The notes under the pieces are model-generated. The model did no database searches, was not told where the DNA came from, and saw only the letters and a program-made list of their open reading frames with translations. This document shows, piece by piece, positions 43,618 through 51,154 of a stretch of 64,000 nt of DNA (positions within the stretch are counted from its first letter, which is position 1; every line of letters begins with the position of its first letter). Source of the stretch: JAGQPD01 sp020426865 (lineage in GTDB: Bacteria; Planctomycetota; Planctomycetia; Pirellulales; Pirellulaceae). The position numbers and the translations under genes are program-made. Location of the stretch: the NCBI GenBank assembly GCA_041399065.1, contig JAWKTN010000004.1, positions 434,001-498,000 of the forward strand. Direction: 5' to 3'.

Positions 43618-43674
43618 GACCTGATTCGACCTCCGGTTTTCGTCCATGAAATCCCGTACGATTTCAATCGTCGG

Positions 43675-43691
43675 ATACCCCAGCAGGGTAT
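43675..43691 (-). promoter_or_regulatory. CsoR-type operator, site 4 (perfect repeat)
   Basis: ATACCC-CAGCA-GGGTAT is identical to site 2. It is 58 bp upstream of the TolC/multicopper-oxidase operon start and 81 bp before the CopA gene's stop, so it serves the leftward TolC operon. Confidence 0.72.
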
Positions 43692-43772
43692 AAGTCATTT
43701 CTGTCCATTTCGCAAAACTGACGTCGATCGGCCTGTTCTGCGGGTTAGGAAAGCTCTGCCGATTGGCCGTTG

Positions 43773-46157
43773 CTACGCCAATTTCGCTGCTCGTAGTCGA
43801 AGTGCATTTGCGATCACCGACACGCTGCTGAAACTCATTGCCGCAGCCGCGATCATCGGACTCAGTAAGACGCCGAAGAACGGATAAAGCAGTCCAGCAG
43901 CTACCGGCACCCCCAGTGCGTTGTAGATGAAGGCGAAAAATAGGTTCTGGCGAATGTTGCTCATCGTCTTGCGACTAAGGTTGTTGGCCGCCGCAACTCC
44001 ACGCAAATCGCCACCGACCAGCGTCACACCAGCGGACTCTATTGCAACGCCGGTTCCCGTTCCCATCGCGATTCCAACATTCGACTCCGCCAGAGCAGGG
44101 GCGTCGTTGATTCCATCACCTGCCATCGCAACGACTTTGCCTTCGGATTTAAGTCGTTTCACGAAGTCGTGTTTGTCTTCCGGTGAAACTCCGGCATGAA
44201 ATTCGTCGATGCCGAGCTTGTCGGCGACGGCCTTTGCAGTCGGCTGAGCATCACCAGTCAGCATCACAACTTTCAACCCAAGTTCGTGAAGTGTCTTCAA
44301 AGCCGCAGGCGTACTCTCCTTGATGGGGTCTGTAATGGCCATGATCGCAGCAAGTTGGCCGTCGATCGCAATGAAGATCACCGTAGCTCCCTCCGATTGG
44401 TGTTGTGATGCTCGCTCCCGTCCTGCATCGACTCCGGCAATCGACTGCTCGTCTAGCAAATCAGCTTTCCCAATCAGAACATCGCGGCCTTCGACAGTTG
44501 CTTTCACTCCGCCGCCGGTAATGCTGTTGAAATCAGTTGCATCAGAAACCGTCAACTCGTCGCTCTTGGCCCGTCGGACCACTGCTTGAGCCAAAGGATG
44601 CTCACTTTGAGCCTCCACAGCGGCAGCCAGTCGCAACACATCGTTCTCTTCCCAATCACTGAAGGTTTCGATCCCCGTCACTTCCGGTCGCCCTTGAGTC
44701 AATGTGCCGGTCTTATCCACAACAACCGTATCCACATCCTCCATCACTTCGAGAACTTCCGCATTCTTGATCAGAACACCCTCCTTAGCACCCCGACCGA
44801 CACCCACCATCACCGACATGGGCGTTGCCAAACCCAACGCACACGGACAAGCAATAATTAGTACGGCTACTGATGCGACAAACGCGTGTGCCAATCGAGG
44901 CTCCGGGCCAAACACGGCCCAGCCGATAAAAGCCATAATCGAGCAGACAATCACAGCCGGAACGAAGTATCGCGACACGACATCGACCAGCTTCTGAATC
45001 GGGGCACGACTTCGTTGAGCTTCGGCAACCATCTGCACGATGCGATGCAGCACCGTATCACCACCAACGCCTACAGCTTCCATGACCAACGCACCAGTCT
45101 GATTGAGTGTTCCACCTGTGATCTCATCACCCTCGGTTTTCTTCACCGGAATCGGCTCGCCAGTCAACATCGACTCATCGACACTGCTGCTTCCGCTGAC
45201 AACCCGTCCATCCACCGGCACCTTCTCGCCCGGTCGTACACGAAGCCTGTCGCCCCGATGCACATCGCCGAGTGCAACTTCTTCCTCGCCATCGTCCGTG
45301 ATTCGATGAGCGGTTTCCGGAGCAAGCTGCATCAGTTCGCGGATTGCGCCACCGGTCTGCTGACGAGCACGCAGTTCCAAAACCTGTCCCAGCAGCACGA
45401 GCGTGATGATCACCGCAGCAGCCTCAAAATAGAGCGGCGGTTTTCCGTTCTCGAAAAACGCTTCGGGGATCATCCCCGGAAACAGCACAACAAACAGGCT
45501 GAACAGAAATGCGGCCAGCGTTCCCACCGCAATCAGCGAAAACATGTTGAGGTTCATCGTGCGAAACGACTTAACTCCGCGAACCAACAGAGGCCATCCG
45601 CACCAGAACACAACCGGCGCTGCCAACGCGAGTTGCAGCCAACCGAAAACCTGATCCGACATCGCTTCAGCCAGATTCAGGCCCACCATTGGTCCCATCG
45701 CGAGTATCAGCAATGGCACAGACAGAACCACACCCACCCAGAACCGGCGTTGCATGTCACGGTACTGCTCGTCGTCACCTTCATCCGCCATATCGACGAA
45801 CTTTGGTTCGAGGTCCATACCACATATCGGACAATCACCCGGCCCAACCTGCTCGACTTCAGGGTGCATCGGACAGGTATAGATGGCATCCGGGTCTCTG
45901 ACCGTCTGCTTCGCAAGCGACTCTCCGCCTCCACCGTGCGAGCAGCAGCTATGCTCGCCATCCGAATCACCGTGCTTTTCGGCTCCCCGCTGAGCAGCTT
46001 TTTCGAGCACCGCTGACGGATCATTCTCAAACTTCTTCTGACAGGATTCGCTGCAAAAGAAGTAGTCCTCGCCTTGGTGGCTCGACGACCGCGCTGATCC
46101 CGAATCGACCGTCATGCCGCAAACAGGGTCGACTGTGTGAGTGTCCGTTTTGCTCAT
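43773..46157 (-). CDS. copA: Cu(I)-exporting P1B-1-type ATPase
   Basis: The protein has 794 aa. Instead of HMA domains the N-terminus has a YHS unit (DPVCGM...FFCSESC, 9-47) and a metal-binding finger (93-117, TCPMHPEV...CPICGMDLEP) with a His/Cys linker (HSCCSHGGGG). The transport helix has CPC (437-439), the phosphorylated D481 sits in DKTGTLT, and VDESMLTGEP and GDGINDAPAL are present. Helices seven and eight carry YN and M-x-x-SS, ligands of Cu(I)-specific pumps. It moves Cu(I) from cytoplasm to periplasm at the cost of ATP. It starts 62 bp from a CsoR box shared with the divergent Csp-like gene. The name copA is used by family; the multicopper oxidase above shares that symbol in other nomenclature. 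Confidence 0.92.
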   Translation of the reverse strand: MSKTDTHTVDPVCGMTVDSGSARSSSHQGEDYFFCSESCQKKFENDPSAVLEKAAQRGAEKHGDSDGEHSCCSHGGGGESLAKQTVRDPDAIYTCPMHPEVEQVGPGDCPICGMDLEPKFVDMADEGDDEQYRDMQRRFWVGVVLSVPLLILAMGPMVGLNLAEAMSDQVFGWLQLALAAPVVFWCGWPLLVRGVKSFRTMNLNMFSLIAVGTLAAFLFSLFVVLFPGMIPEAFFENGKPPLYFEAAAVIITLVLLGQVLELRARQQTGGAIRELMQLAPETAHRITDDGEEEVALGDVHRGDRLRVRPGEKVPVDGRVVSGSSSVDESMLTGEPIPVKKTEGDEITGGTLNQTGALVMEAVGVGGDTVLHRIVQMVAEAQRSRAPIQKLVDVVSRYFVPAVIVCSIMAFIGWAVFGPEPRLAHAFVASVAVLIIACPCALGLATPMSVMVGVGRGAKEGVLIKNAEVLEVMEDVDTVVVDKTGTLTQGRPEVTGIETFSDWEENDVLRLAAAVEAQSEHPLAQAVVRRAKSDELTVSDATDFNSITGGGVKATVEGRDVLIGKADLLDEQSIAGVDAGRERASQHQSEGATVIFIAIDGQLAAIMAITDPIKESTPAALKTLHELGLKVVMLTGDAQPTAKAVADKLGIDEFHAGVSPEDKHDFVKRLKSEGKVVAMAGDGINDAPALAESNVGIAMGTGTGVAIESAGVTLVGGDLRGVAAANNLSRKTMSNIRQNLFFAFIYNALGVPVAAGLLYPFFGVLLSPMIAAAAMSFSSVSVIANALRLRAAKLA

Positions 46158-46218
46158 TTTATCCCTCTATGATCTGGCTCATGGCCCTTCTCAAGCTCTC
46201 CTGCTAATTTTACACTGG

Positions 46219-46235
46219 ATACCCCCACACGGTAT
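46219..46235 (-). promoter_or_regulatory. CsoR-type operator, site 5
   Basis: ATACCC-CCACA-CGGTAT is a 6-5-6 repeat with one mismatch. It is 62 bp before the CopA start (left) and 74 bp before the Csp-like start (right). A TAAAAT downstream of the box in the leftward direction may be the -10 of copA. Confidence 0.62.
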
Positions 46236-46308
46236 GCCGTTTGCGACGAAAAGCCAAGGGCTGAGTGAACGGTTTGCTCAGACTAATGAAACAGAAAAGG
46301 AGAAAACG

Positions 46309-46641
46309 ATGACCCAGACAGCAACTTCCCACGAGACCTGTATCCAGAATTGCCACGAGTGTCAGGTAACCTGTGCCCAAACGCTCAGCGAACACTGCTT
46401 GAAAGAAGGAGGGGACCACACAGGGCAGGAGCACGTCAAACTGATGCTCGATTGCATTGCCGCTTGTGCCGCATGTGTTGACTTCATGTCGCGAAATTCC
46501 GACCACCACGCCTTGTATTGCAAAGCCTGTGCTGAAATCTGCCGGGCCTGTGCAGACAGTTGTGAGAAAGTTGGCGGCATGGACAAATGCGTCGAAGCCT
46601 GCCGAGCCTGTGCCGAAACCTGCGGCTCGATGGCCTCGTAG
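46309..46641 (+). CDS. Four-helix-bundle copper-storage protein (Csp-like, DUF326)
   Basis: The protein has 110 aa without a signal peptide, so probably cytosolic like Csp3. It contains 17 Cys in helical spacing (CxxxC and CxxC steps): CIQNCHECQVTC, DCIAACAACV, YCKACAEICRACADSC, and CVEACRACAETC. Csp proteins hold many Cu(I) ions inside a four-helix bundle using such inward-pointing Cys. A His-rich patch (GGDHTGQEHV, DHHALYC) lies at helix ends, where copper entry is proposed in the family. AAAGGAG precedes ATG 46309. It is divergent from the Cu(I) ATPase across one CsoR-type box, so storage and export are probably co-induced. Confidence 0.9.
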   Translation: MTQTATSHETCIQNCHECQVTCAQTLSEHCLKEGGDHTGQEHVKLMLDCIAACAACVDFMSRNSDHHALYCKACAEICRACADSCEKVGGMDKCVEACRACAETCGSMAS

Positions 46642-46855
46642 TTCGCCAAACGAAATGGAAATCTCCACCCCGCGTACGCCTTCGTCGTTAGCGTGCGCGG
46701 GAGCGTGATTGATTCCCGCTTACCACGACAGCAGGCAAGCATCACCCATTCCTTTCAATTCATAACTGCGTTTTGTACCGGGCGGATGCCCCAGATGATG
46801 GCATTCGAGAAGTTGCTCCATTTCGTTCGGAGTGAGAATAGGCAATTTGCCACCG

Positions 46856-47539
46856 CTACGCTGCGTCAGCGATGGACACTTCGTGTGTCACTCCATCAAC
46901 AAGCAGGATTGTTCGCTTGGCGAAGGCCGCGGTGTCGGCGTCGTGAGTGACCATGACGATGGTTCGTCCGTCGTCATGGAATTCGGCGAGATACTGCATC
47001 ACTTGCTGACGTGTCCCTGAATCGAGGTTGCCGGTTGGTTCATCAGCTAGGATCACCTGCGGGTCGTTTGCCAAAGTGCGGGCAAGTGCGACTCGTTGCT
47101 GTTGGCCTTGGCTCAGTTCGGACGGCAGGTGGTCCGCTCGATCGGAAAGGCCGACACGGTCCAGAAGTTCGAGTGCTCGCTCTCGTTGCTCACTGGCCGA
47201 CTTACCTGAGAGCATGAGAGGAACTTGGACGTTCTCGCATGCCGACATCCAAGCAATCAAGTTGAATGACTGAAACACGAAGCCGATCTTCTCGCCTCGC
47301 AGCTTCGTTCGCTGGTCAATCGGCATTTCGTACAACGACTGGCCATCGAGTGAGACACCGCCGGATGATGGAGCCATCATTCCACCGAGGATCGACAGCA
47401 ATGTCGTTTTACCACTGCCGCTTGGGCCAACGATTGCGATGAAGTCGTTGTCTGGAATTTCGAGATTGCAATTATCAAGTGCTGTCACGACGTTGCCGCG
47501 ACGTTCGTACGTTTGAGTAACAGATTGAAGTTGGTACAT
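46856..47539 (-). CDS. ABC transporter ATP-binding protein, LolD/MacB type
   Basis: The protein has 227 aa and supplies ATP hydrolysis for the FtsX-like permease encoded 55 bp upstream. Walker A GPSGSGKTT (38-46), signature LSQGQQQR (142-149), Walker B VILADEPTG (162-170) and the switch His (VTHD, 196-199) are all intact. The motif GNLDSGT is typical of the LolD/MacB group that moves lipoproteins or drugs out of the inner membrane or couples mechanical force to the periplasm. AAGGAC precedes ATG 47539. The substrate is unknown, but the permease carries Cys pairs, and a metal-responsive role is inferred from context. The gap of 214 bp to the Csp-like gene holds no recognisable gene. Confidence 0.9.
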   Translation of the reverse strand: MYQLQSVTQTYERRGNVVTALDNCNLEIPDNDFIAIVGPSGSGKTTLLSILGGMMAPSSGGVSLDGQSLYEMPIDQRTKLRGEKIGFVFQSFNLIAWMSACENVQVPLMLSGKSASEQRERALELLDRVGLSDRADHLPSELSQGQQQRVALARTLANDPQVILADEPTGNLDSGTRQQVMQYLAEFHDDGRTIVMVTHDADTAAFAKRTILLVDGVTHEVSIADAA

Positions 47540-47594
47540 GTGAAGTCCTTTTCGTTCGTGAATGTATCGGTGTTAGACGATTGAGGCGTCAGTT

Positions 47595-48821
47595 TCAGGC
47601 ATCATTGAAGACCAGGCACGGATCGAGTCCCGCAGCACGTCTTGCCGGTAAAAAACTGGCGGCGACGGCGACGACGGTTGCGGCGACCATGCCAACGGCC
47701 AGCAGTTGTGGCATTGGCTGAACTGCGATACCCAGTAAGTGCGGTCCCAGAACGGCGGCGACGATCGTGCCGACAACAAAACCACCCAAGCCGCCAGCCA
47801 GACCGAGCAGCGTTGCTTTACCGAGGAACATGCGTGTCACGAAACTTCGGCTGGCACCGAGTGCCATCAACGTGCCGATTTCTTTTCGGCGTTCGGTCAC
47901 GTTCGCGTACATGACGCTGGCGATGCTGGCTCCACCGACCAACAGCAGAATTGACAGAAAGACCCACGATAATCGTGACATCAAACCGTTGACGGCGACC
48001 TGCGTTTCGACAACCTGAGCAATCGTAATAACACGAGTGTCGGGCAGTTCGGCGGACAGGTTGGTGATCAGACTTCCAGCAGCGTCTTCGCAACAGGCCA
48101 TGATCTCGATGACGTTGACCACAGGCCCGGCACCGGACAAATCCTGAACGCTGTGCAAGTGAGCAAACATGCGACTGTCATCGATTGTGCCAGTTGACGG
48201 CAGCACGGTGAGGACCGTGAAGGACTCGCCGAGTACCGGCAGTTCATCGCCGACCTTGGCTCCCAACTGGGACGCCAAGTCGTGTCCAAGAATCACATCA
48301 CGGTCGCCGAGTTCTTGAATGGTTCGGTTCGCAGCCAGCGAATTCGGGTCGTCGGCCCCGGCATCCACGTTTGCCTTCGTCGCACAGCATCCTCGGTCGG
48401 AGCCGACAGGACTGATCAGACCCAATCCCTGCCATGCCGCTTTTGCCTGAAACTCCGACTGCGGCAGGATGCCTGTGACGGTGACCGGAATTGAATCGAC
48501 ATCCGATTCCACACAGAGTTTCGGTGCAAGGTTTTCAACGCCCGGCATCCGAGCCAAAGCCAATCGCGACACATATTCTTCCGGCATCGTGTGGCCGTGC
48601 ATGTCGGCGGAGTAGTAGTCCTGCAACGTGACGGCAGGCGGCAGCACGAGCACATTGGCCCCGAGCGACTCCATGTCTCCGGCGATCTTCTGTTCAGAGA
48701 AGACCGTGATGTTTTGAATCGCCACCATTGCCGTCACACCCAAAGTGACAGCAAGCAAACTGGTCAGCATGGGCGTTGGCCGCTGCCAGAGTTCTTTCCA
48801 GATCATTGTTCGTAGTTTCAT
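47595..48821 (-). CDS. FtsX/MacB-type ABC permease with periplasmic Cys pairs
   Basis: The protein has 408 aa. One N-terminal helix (about 17-38) and three C-terminal helices (from about 285) frame a large periplasmic domain, the MacB fold. The C-terminal part carries LSWVFLSILLLVGGASIASVMYANVTERRKEIGTLMALGAS, the FtsX family signature. Unusual are two adjacent-Cys sites in the periplasmic domain (DRGCCATK and IMACCEDA), absent from typical MacB, which may bind metal or be redox-sensitive. It pairs with the ATPase gene 55 bp downstream. MacB-type systems act on periplasmic ligands through mechanotransmission rather than carrying them through the membrane, so this pair may move a metal-binding molecule from periplasm to a TolC exit. 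The ligand is unknown. Confidence 0.85.
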   Translation of the reverse strand: MKLRTMIWKELWQRPTPMLTSLLAVTLGVTAMVAIQNITVFSEQKIAGDMESLGANVLVLPPAVTLQDYYSADMHGHTMPEEYVSRLALARMPGVENLAPKLCVESDVDSIPVTVTGILPQSEFQAKAAWQGLGLISPVGSDRGCCATKANVDAGADDPNSLAANRTIQELGDRDVILGHDLASQLGAKVGDELPVLGESFTVLTVLPSTGTIDDSRMFAHLHSVQDLSGAGPVVNVIEIMACCEDAAGSLITNLSAELPDTRVITIAQVVETQVAVNGLMSRLSWVFLSILLLVGGASIASVMYANVTERRKEIGTLMALGASRSFVTRMFLGKATLLGLAGGLGGFVVGTIVAAVLGPHLLGIAVQPMPQLLAVGMVAATVVAVAASFLPARRAAGLDPCLVFNDA

Positions 48822-48938
48822 GGAATCCGTTCCGTTGATTGTTTGTTGATTTGCGAAGGAGGCTGGGGAAATCCGGAGCCGATAGAGTCAAGCCCAGAAT
48901 GACTCTGGACTCTCGTCTCTCGACTCTGAACTCGATCT

Positions 48939-49712
48939 TTAGCGTCGTGAAGGTTGCTTACCTGCGGCCTGATGGTGTTTGCAGTTCTCGTCATCGCAGC
49001 ACTTTCCGGCAGCCGCCAGTTTCTGGGCCAGTTCGTTGTGCGTTACGTTGCCGTTGAACACGCCGACCATCACTCCCGGAGGAGCCATGAAGGCGACGAC
49101 CGACGTACGCTGGTTGGTGGGAACTCGCAGTTGTTTCAGAAACTTGGCTTCGCCCGGATCGCTCGCCAAAACAGACACGACTTCTGTGCGGTTTGAATAC
49201 AGCTTGTCCGCCTGAAACTGACGCACGCCGACCGGAATCTCGGTGGACGGAGCCGGTTGAGCGCACAGCACGACAATCTTCTTGTATTGCAATGCCTTGA
49301 GACAACTTGCCTGTCCGGGAGAGACAATCGCCGCGGTCAGTTGATGGGGTGTCACTTTCTGTGGGAAGACGCTGCATACCGCCCCGTTCGGAGCCAGCAC
49401 GGCGACAGCAGGCATCGGAATCCGAGTTGCATCGAATTTCTTGACCAGTGCCTGTTCGGCTTTGTCCGCAATCTGAACCGGAACGATCACGGCATCGCGG
49501 CGTTCGGCTAATGTGGACTTGATGGTTTCATGCATGGCCTGAGCAGCGGCATCGTTGCCGCGATAGAACATCACGAAAGCAAACTGGTTGTTCTGTGCCG
49601 CAGTCGCGACGGCTTGCTCGCCTGGACTGGCCGCGTGTGCTGAAGGGCTAACAGTCAAAAAAGCACTCAGCAGCGCCACGGTCAGTCCGTAGGTTGAGAC
49701 GATCCTTGTCAT
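48939..49712 (-). CDS. Secreted tandem thioredoxin-like protein with Cys/His tail
   Basis: The protein has 257 aa. A signal peptide (about 1-27, PSAHA) precedes two repeats that look thioredoxin-like: FAFVMFYRGND, RDAVIVPVQIADKAEQALVKKFDATRIPMPAVAVLAPNG, and again VVLCAQPAP... SNRTEVVSVLASDPGEAKFLKQLRVPTNQRTSVVAFMAPPG. The classical CxxC active site is missing, so disulfide exchange is not expected. The C-terminal CCDDENCKHHQ is a likely metal-binding tail. It lies 117 bp upstream of the ABC permease on the same strand and may be a substrate-binding partner. The family name is not known to me; the repeat and the tail are directly visible. Confidence 0.62.
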   Translation of the reverse strand: MTRIVSTYGLTVALLSAFLTVSPSAHAASPGEQAVATAAQNNQFAFVMFYRGNDAAAQAMHETIKSTLAERRDAVIVPVQIADKAEQALVKKFDATRIPMPAVAVLAPNGAVCSVFPQKVTPHQLTAAIVSPGQASCLKALQYKKIVVLCAQPAPSTEIPVGVRQFQADKLYSNRTEVVSVLASDPGEAKFLKQLRVPTNQRTSVVAFMAPPGVMVGVFNGNVTHNELAQKLAAAGKCCDDENCKHHQAAGKQPSRR

Positions 49713-49805
49713 TGGGAAACTCCATTTGGTTTGCCGAAGGTTCAGTGAGCCCTTGTGTTCGCTCGGCGGACGAACACGGGCCGTGGGAGTTACAGATTGT
49801 TGGAA

Positions 49806-50336
49806 TCAGTGATCGTGTCCTTCGTGGTCGTGATCGTGCGAGATCGTGCCGCGATAGGACTTGCCGTTGATGGTCAGGACAAGGCGCGGGTCCGCTCCTT
49901 CTTCATCAAGGTGATGAGCGAGTTCTTCATCATTGGAGACGAAGCGAGAGGATTTGCCTTGCGGATCGTTCGTATCCGGTGAGGCGGTCAGCGTGAATTG
50001 TTCCGGCTTGCCATCGTGTTTGGCATTGATCGTGACTTCGGTTGCCTCAATTGGAACCTGCTCGGTGGCGGCTCCATTGAGAACGTAGATGGTCACGGTC
50101 TCCGCGTCTTCATCGTGCAGGATTTCGGCGTGATATTCTTCGTTGCCAAGCTCAATCAGGTCACCATGATGTGGACCTTCGCTCGGATGAGCGTGGCCAG
50201 CGTGATCGTCATGCGAGTCCACCGTGTTTGGCGGCCCGGCTGTTTCGGGACCAGTGGAACTGTCGTTGGAACAGCCAGCGACAATCATGGCTACCAACGC
50301 AAACGACAGCGTGAGTGAAGTAGAAACAGTTTTCAT
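49806..50336 (-). CDS. His-rich lipoprotein of the CusAB-associated GPxxG type
   Basis: The protein has 176 aa from ATG 50336. A lipobox (MIVAGC, Cys22) predicts membrane attachment. A His-rich segment (SHDDHAGHAHPSEGPHHGD) precedes a domain of beta character with GPHHGDLIELG, YHAEILHDEDAETVTIYVLNGA and similar strands, reminiscent of the GPNGG domain of the proteins at 2030 and 34034. The protein ends HDHDHEGHDH, so both ends are strong metal ligands. It follows the GGHTDV-repeat protein on the same strand; the reading frames overlap at an inserted repeat. A periplasmic metal-buffering role is inferred. Confidence 0.7.
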   Translation of the reverse strand: MKTVSTSLTLSFALVAMIVAGCSNDSSTGPETAGPPNTVDSHDDHAGHAHPSEGPHHGDLIELGNEEYHAEILHDEDAETVTIYVLNGAATEQVPIEATEVTINAKHDGKPEQFTLTASPDTNDPQGKSSRFVSNDEELAHHLDEEGADPRLVLTINGKSYRGTISHDHDHEGHDH

Positions 50337-51117
50337 TGTGTTCTCCGGTGTGGGTGTAATTGGTGATTGACGATTGCTGATCGCAGATTGGAAAGACTGG
50401 AGACTGCCACAATCGGCAATCTCCAATCTGAAATCGGCAATCCGAGTGTTCGTGACGTGTCTCGAATCCGTTGTTTCGCAGCCAGTCCTGCCAGCCTGCT
50501 GCGGCTTGATGCGAAGCGACTTCGACGTGTTTCCACTGCGGGCAACGAACGCTGACATCGGTGTGACCACCGTGGTTTTCTGTACGCACCTCGCAGCCAA
50601 GACCCTTCATCAACGCGACCAGTTCAGACCTCTGAGCCGAGTCGCGTGAATGAATGGTTTTCCAGTTCCGCAACACGTAGGAAACTTCTTCCGCTTGGCC
50701 CGGACCGTGATTGTGATCTTCGTGGCTGTGTCCGGCATGTTCATGACCGGAATGATCGTGGCCATCGTGAGCATCATGACCTGTCCCGTGATCGGCGGCA
50801 TGGCCGTGGACAGTCTCGAACCCGGCTTTCTTCAGCCAGTCTTCCCACTGGTGAGCCAACTCGTCGTTGGCGACTTCCATGACCTGCCATTTAACTGATC
50901 GGTAGGTGACATCCGTGTGCCCACCGTGCGAGTCCATGCGGGCTTCGCAACCGAGTTTCTTGACAGCCGCCAAGTGCTGCTCGGCTTTGCGCCCATCATC
51001 GAAGTGCATTTCCTTCGTGTTCGACAGGCGGTAAGCGATTGCCTCGCCTGCCTCTGACACGCCCGACAGGGCTACGACTGCCAAACAGCAGACAGCGGTT
51101 TTGGTAAAGTTCAACAT
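50209..51117 (-). CDS. Periplasmic protein with two GGHTDV domains and a His-rich linker; tail extended through a repeat
   Basis: The protein has 302 aa as read from ATG 51117. A signal peptide (1-24, SGVSEA) precedes a first domain of about 75 residues (AYRLSNTKEMH...SHGGHTDVTYRSVKWQVMEV...WEDWLKKAGFETVHGH). A linker of about 30 residues is mostly His, Gly and Asp (GHDHSGHEHAGHSHEDHNH), and a second copy of the domain follows (SYVLRNWKTIH...NHGGHTDVSVRCPQWKHVEV...WQDWLRNNGFETRHEH). The last 80 residues (CRFQIGDCRLWQSPVF onward) run through an intergenic inverted repeat and into the next gene, so the original stop was probably just after RHEH, near 50,450. The domain is not known to me. Metal binding is inferred from the linker. 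The start fits the signal peptide; upstream frame overlaps the RND gene. Confidence 0.65.
   Translation of the reverse strand: MLNFTKTAVCCLAVVALSGVSEAGEAIAYRLSNTKEMHFDDGRKAEQHLAAVKKLGCEARMDSHGGHTDVTYRSVKWQVMEVANDELAHQWEDWLKKAGFETVHGHAADHGTGHDAHDGHDHSGHEHAGHSHEDHNHGPGQAEEVSYVLRNWKTIHSRDSAQRSELVALMKGLGCEVRTENHGGHTDVSVRCPQWKHVEVASHQAAAGWQDWLRNNGFETRHEHSDCRFQIGDCRLWQSPVFPICDQQSSITNYTHTGEHNENCFYFTHAVVCVGSHDCRWLFQRQFHWSRNSRAAKHGGLA
50372..50442. repeat. Imperfect inverted repeat in a GATTG-rich intergenic block
   Basis: The left arm GATTGCTGATCGCAGATTGG (50372-50391) pairs with the right arm 50423-50442, whose complement is GATTGCCGATTTCAGATTGG. Arms match at 17 of 20 bases, with 31 bases between. 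Several further GATTG/CAATC units flank them, so it looks like a short dispersed intergenic element. It may fold as RNA. The neighbouring reading frame now runs through it, which suggests later insertion. Confidence 0.6.
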
Positions 51118-51154
51118 AGTTCTCTCCTTCAAGAGATTCACCGACTGTTTCCCG

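Noticed and set aside
44886..46016. 376-residue frame antisense to the Cu(I) ATPase
   Set aside because: Shadow of the ATPase; His/Arg/Gln-rich with no domain.
46697..46719. GCGGGA...TCCCGC hairpin after the Csp-like gene
   Set aside because: No T-run follows, so it is not called as a terminator.
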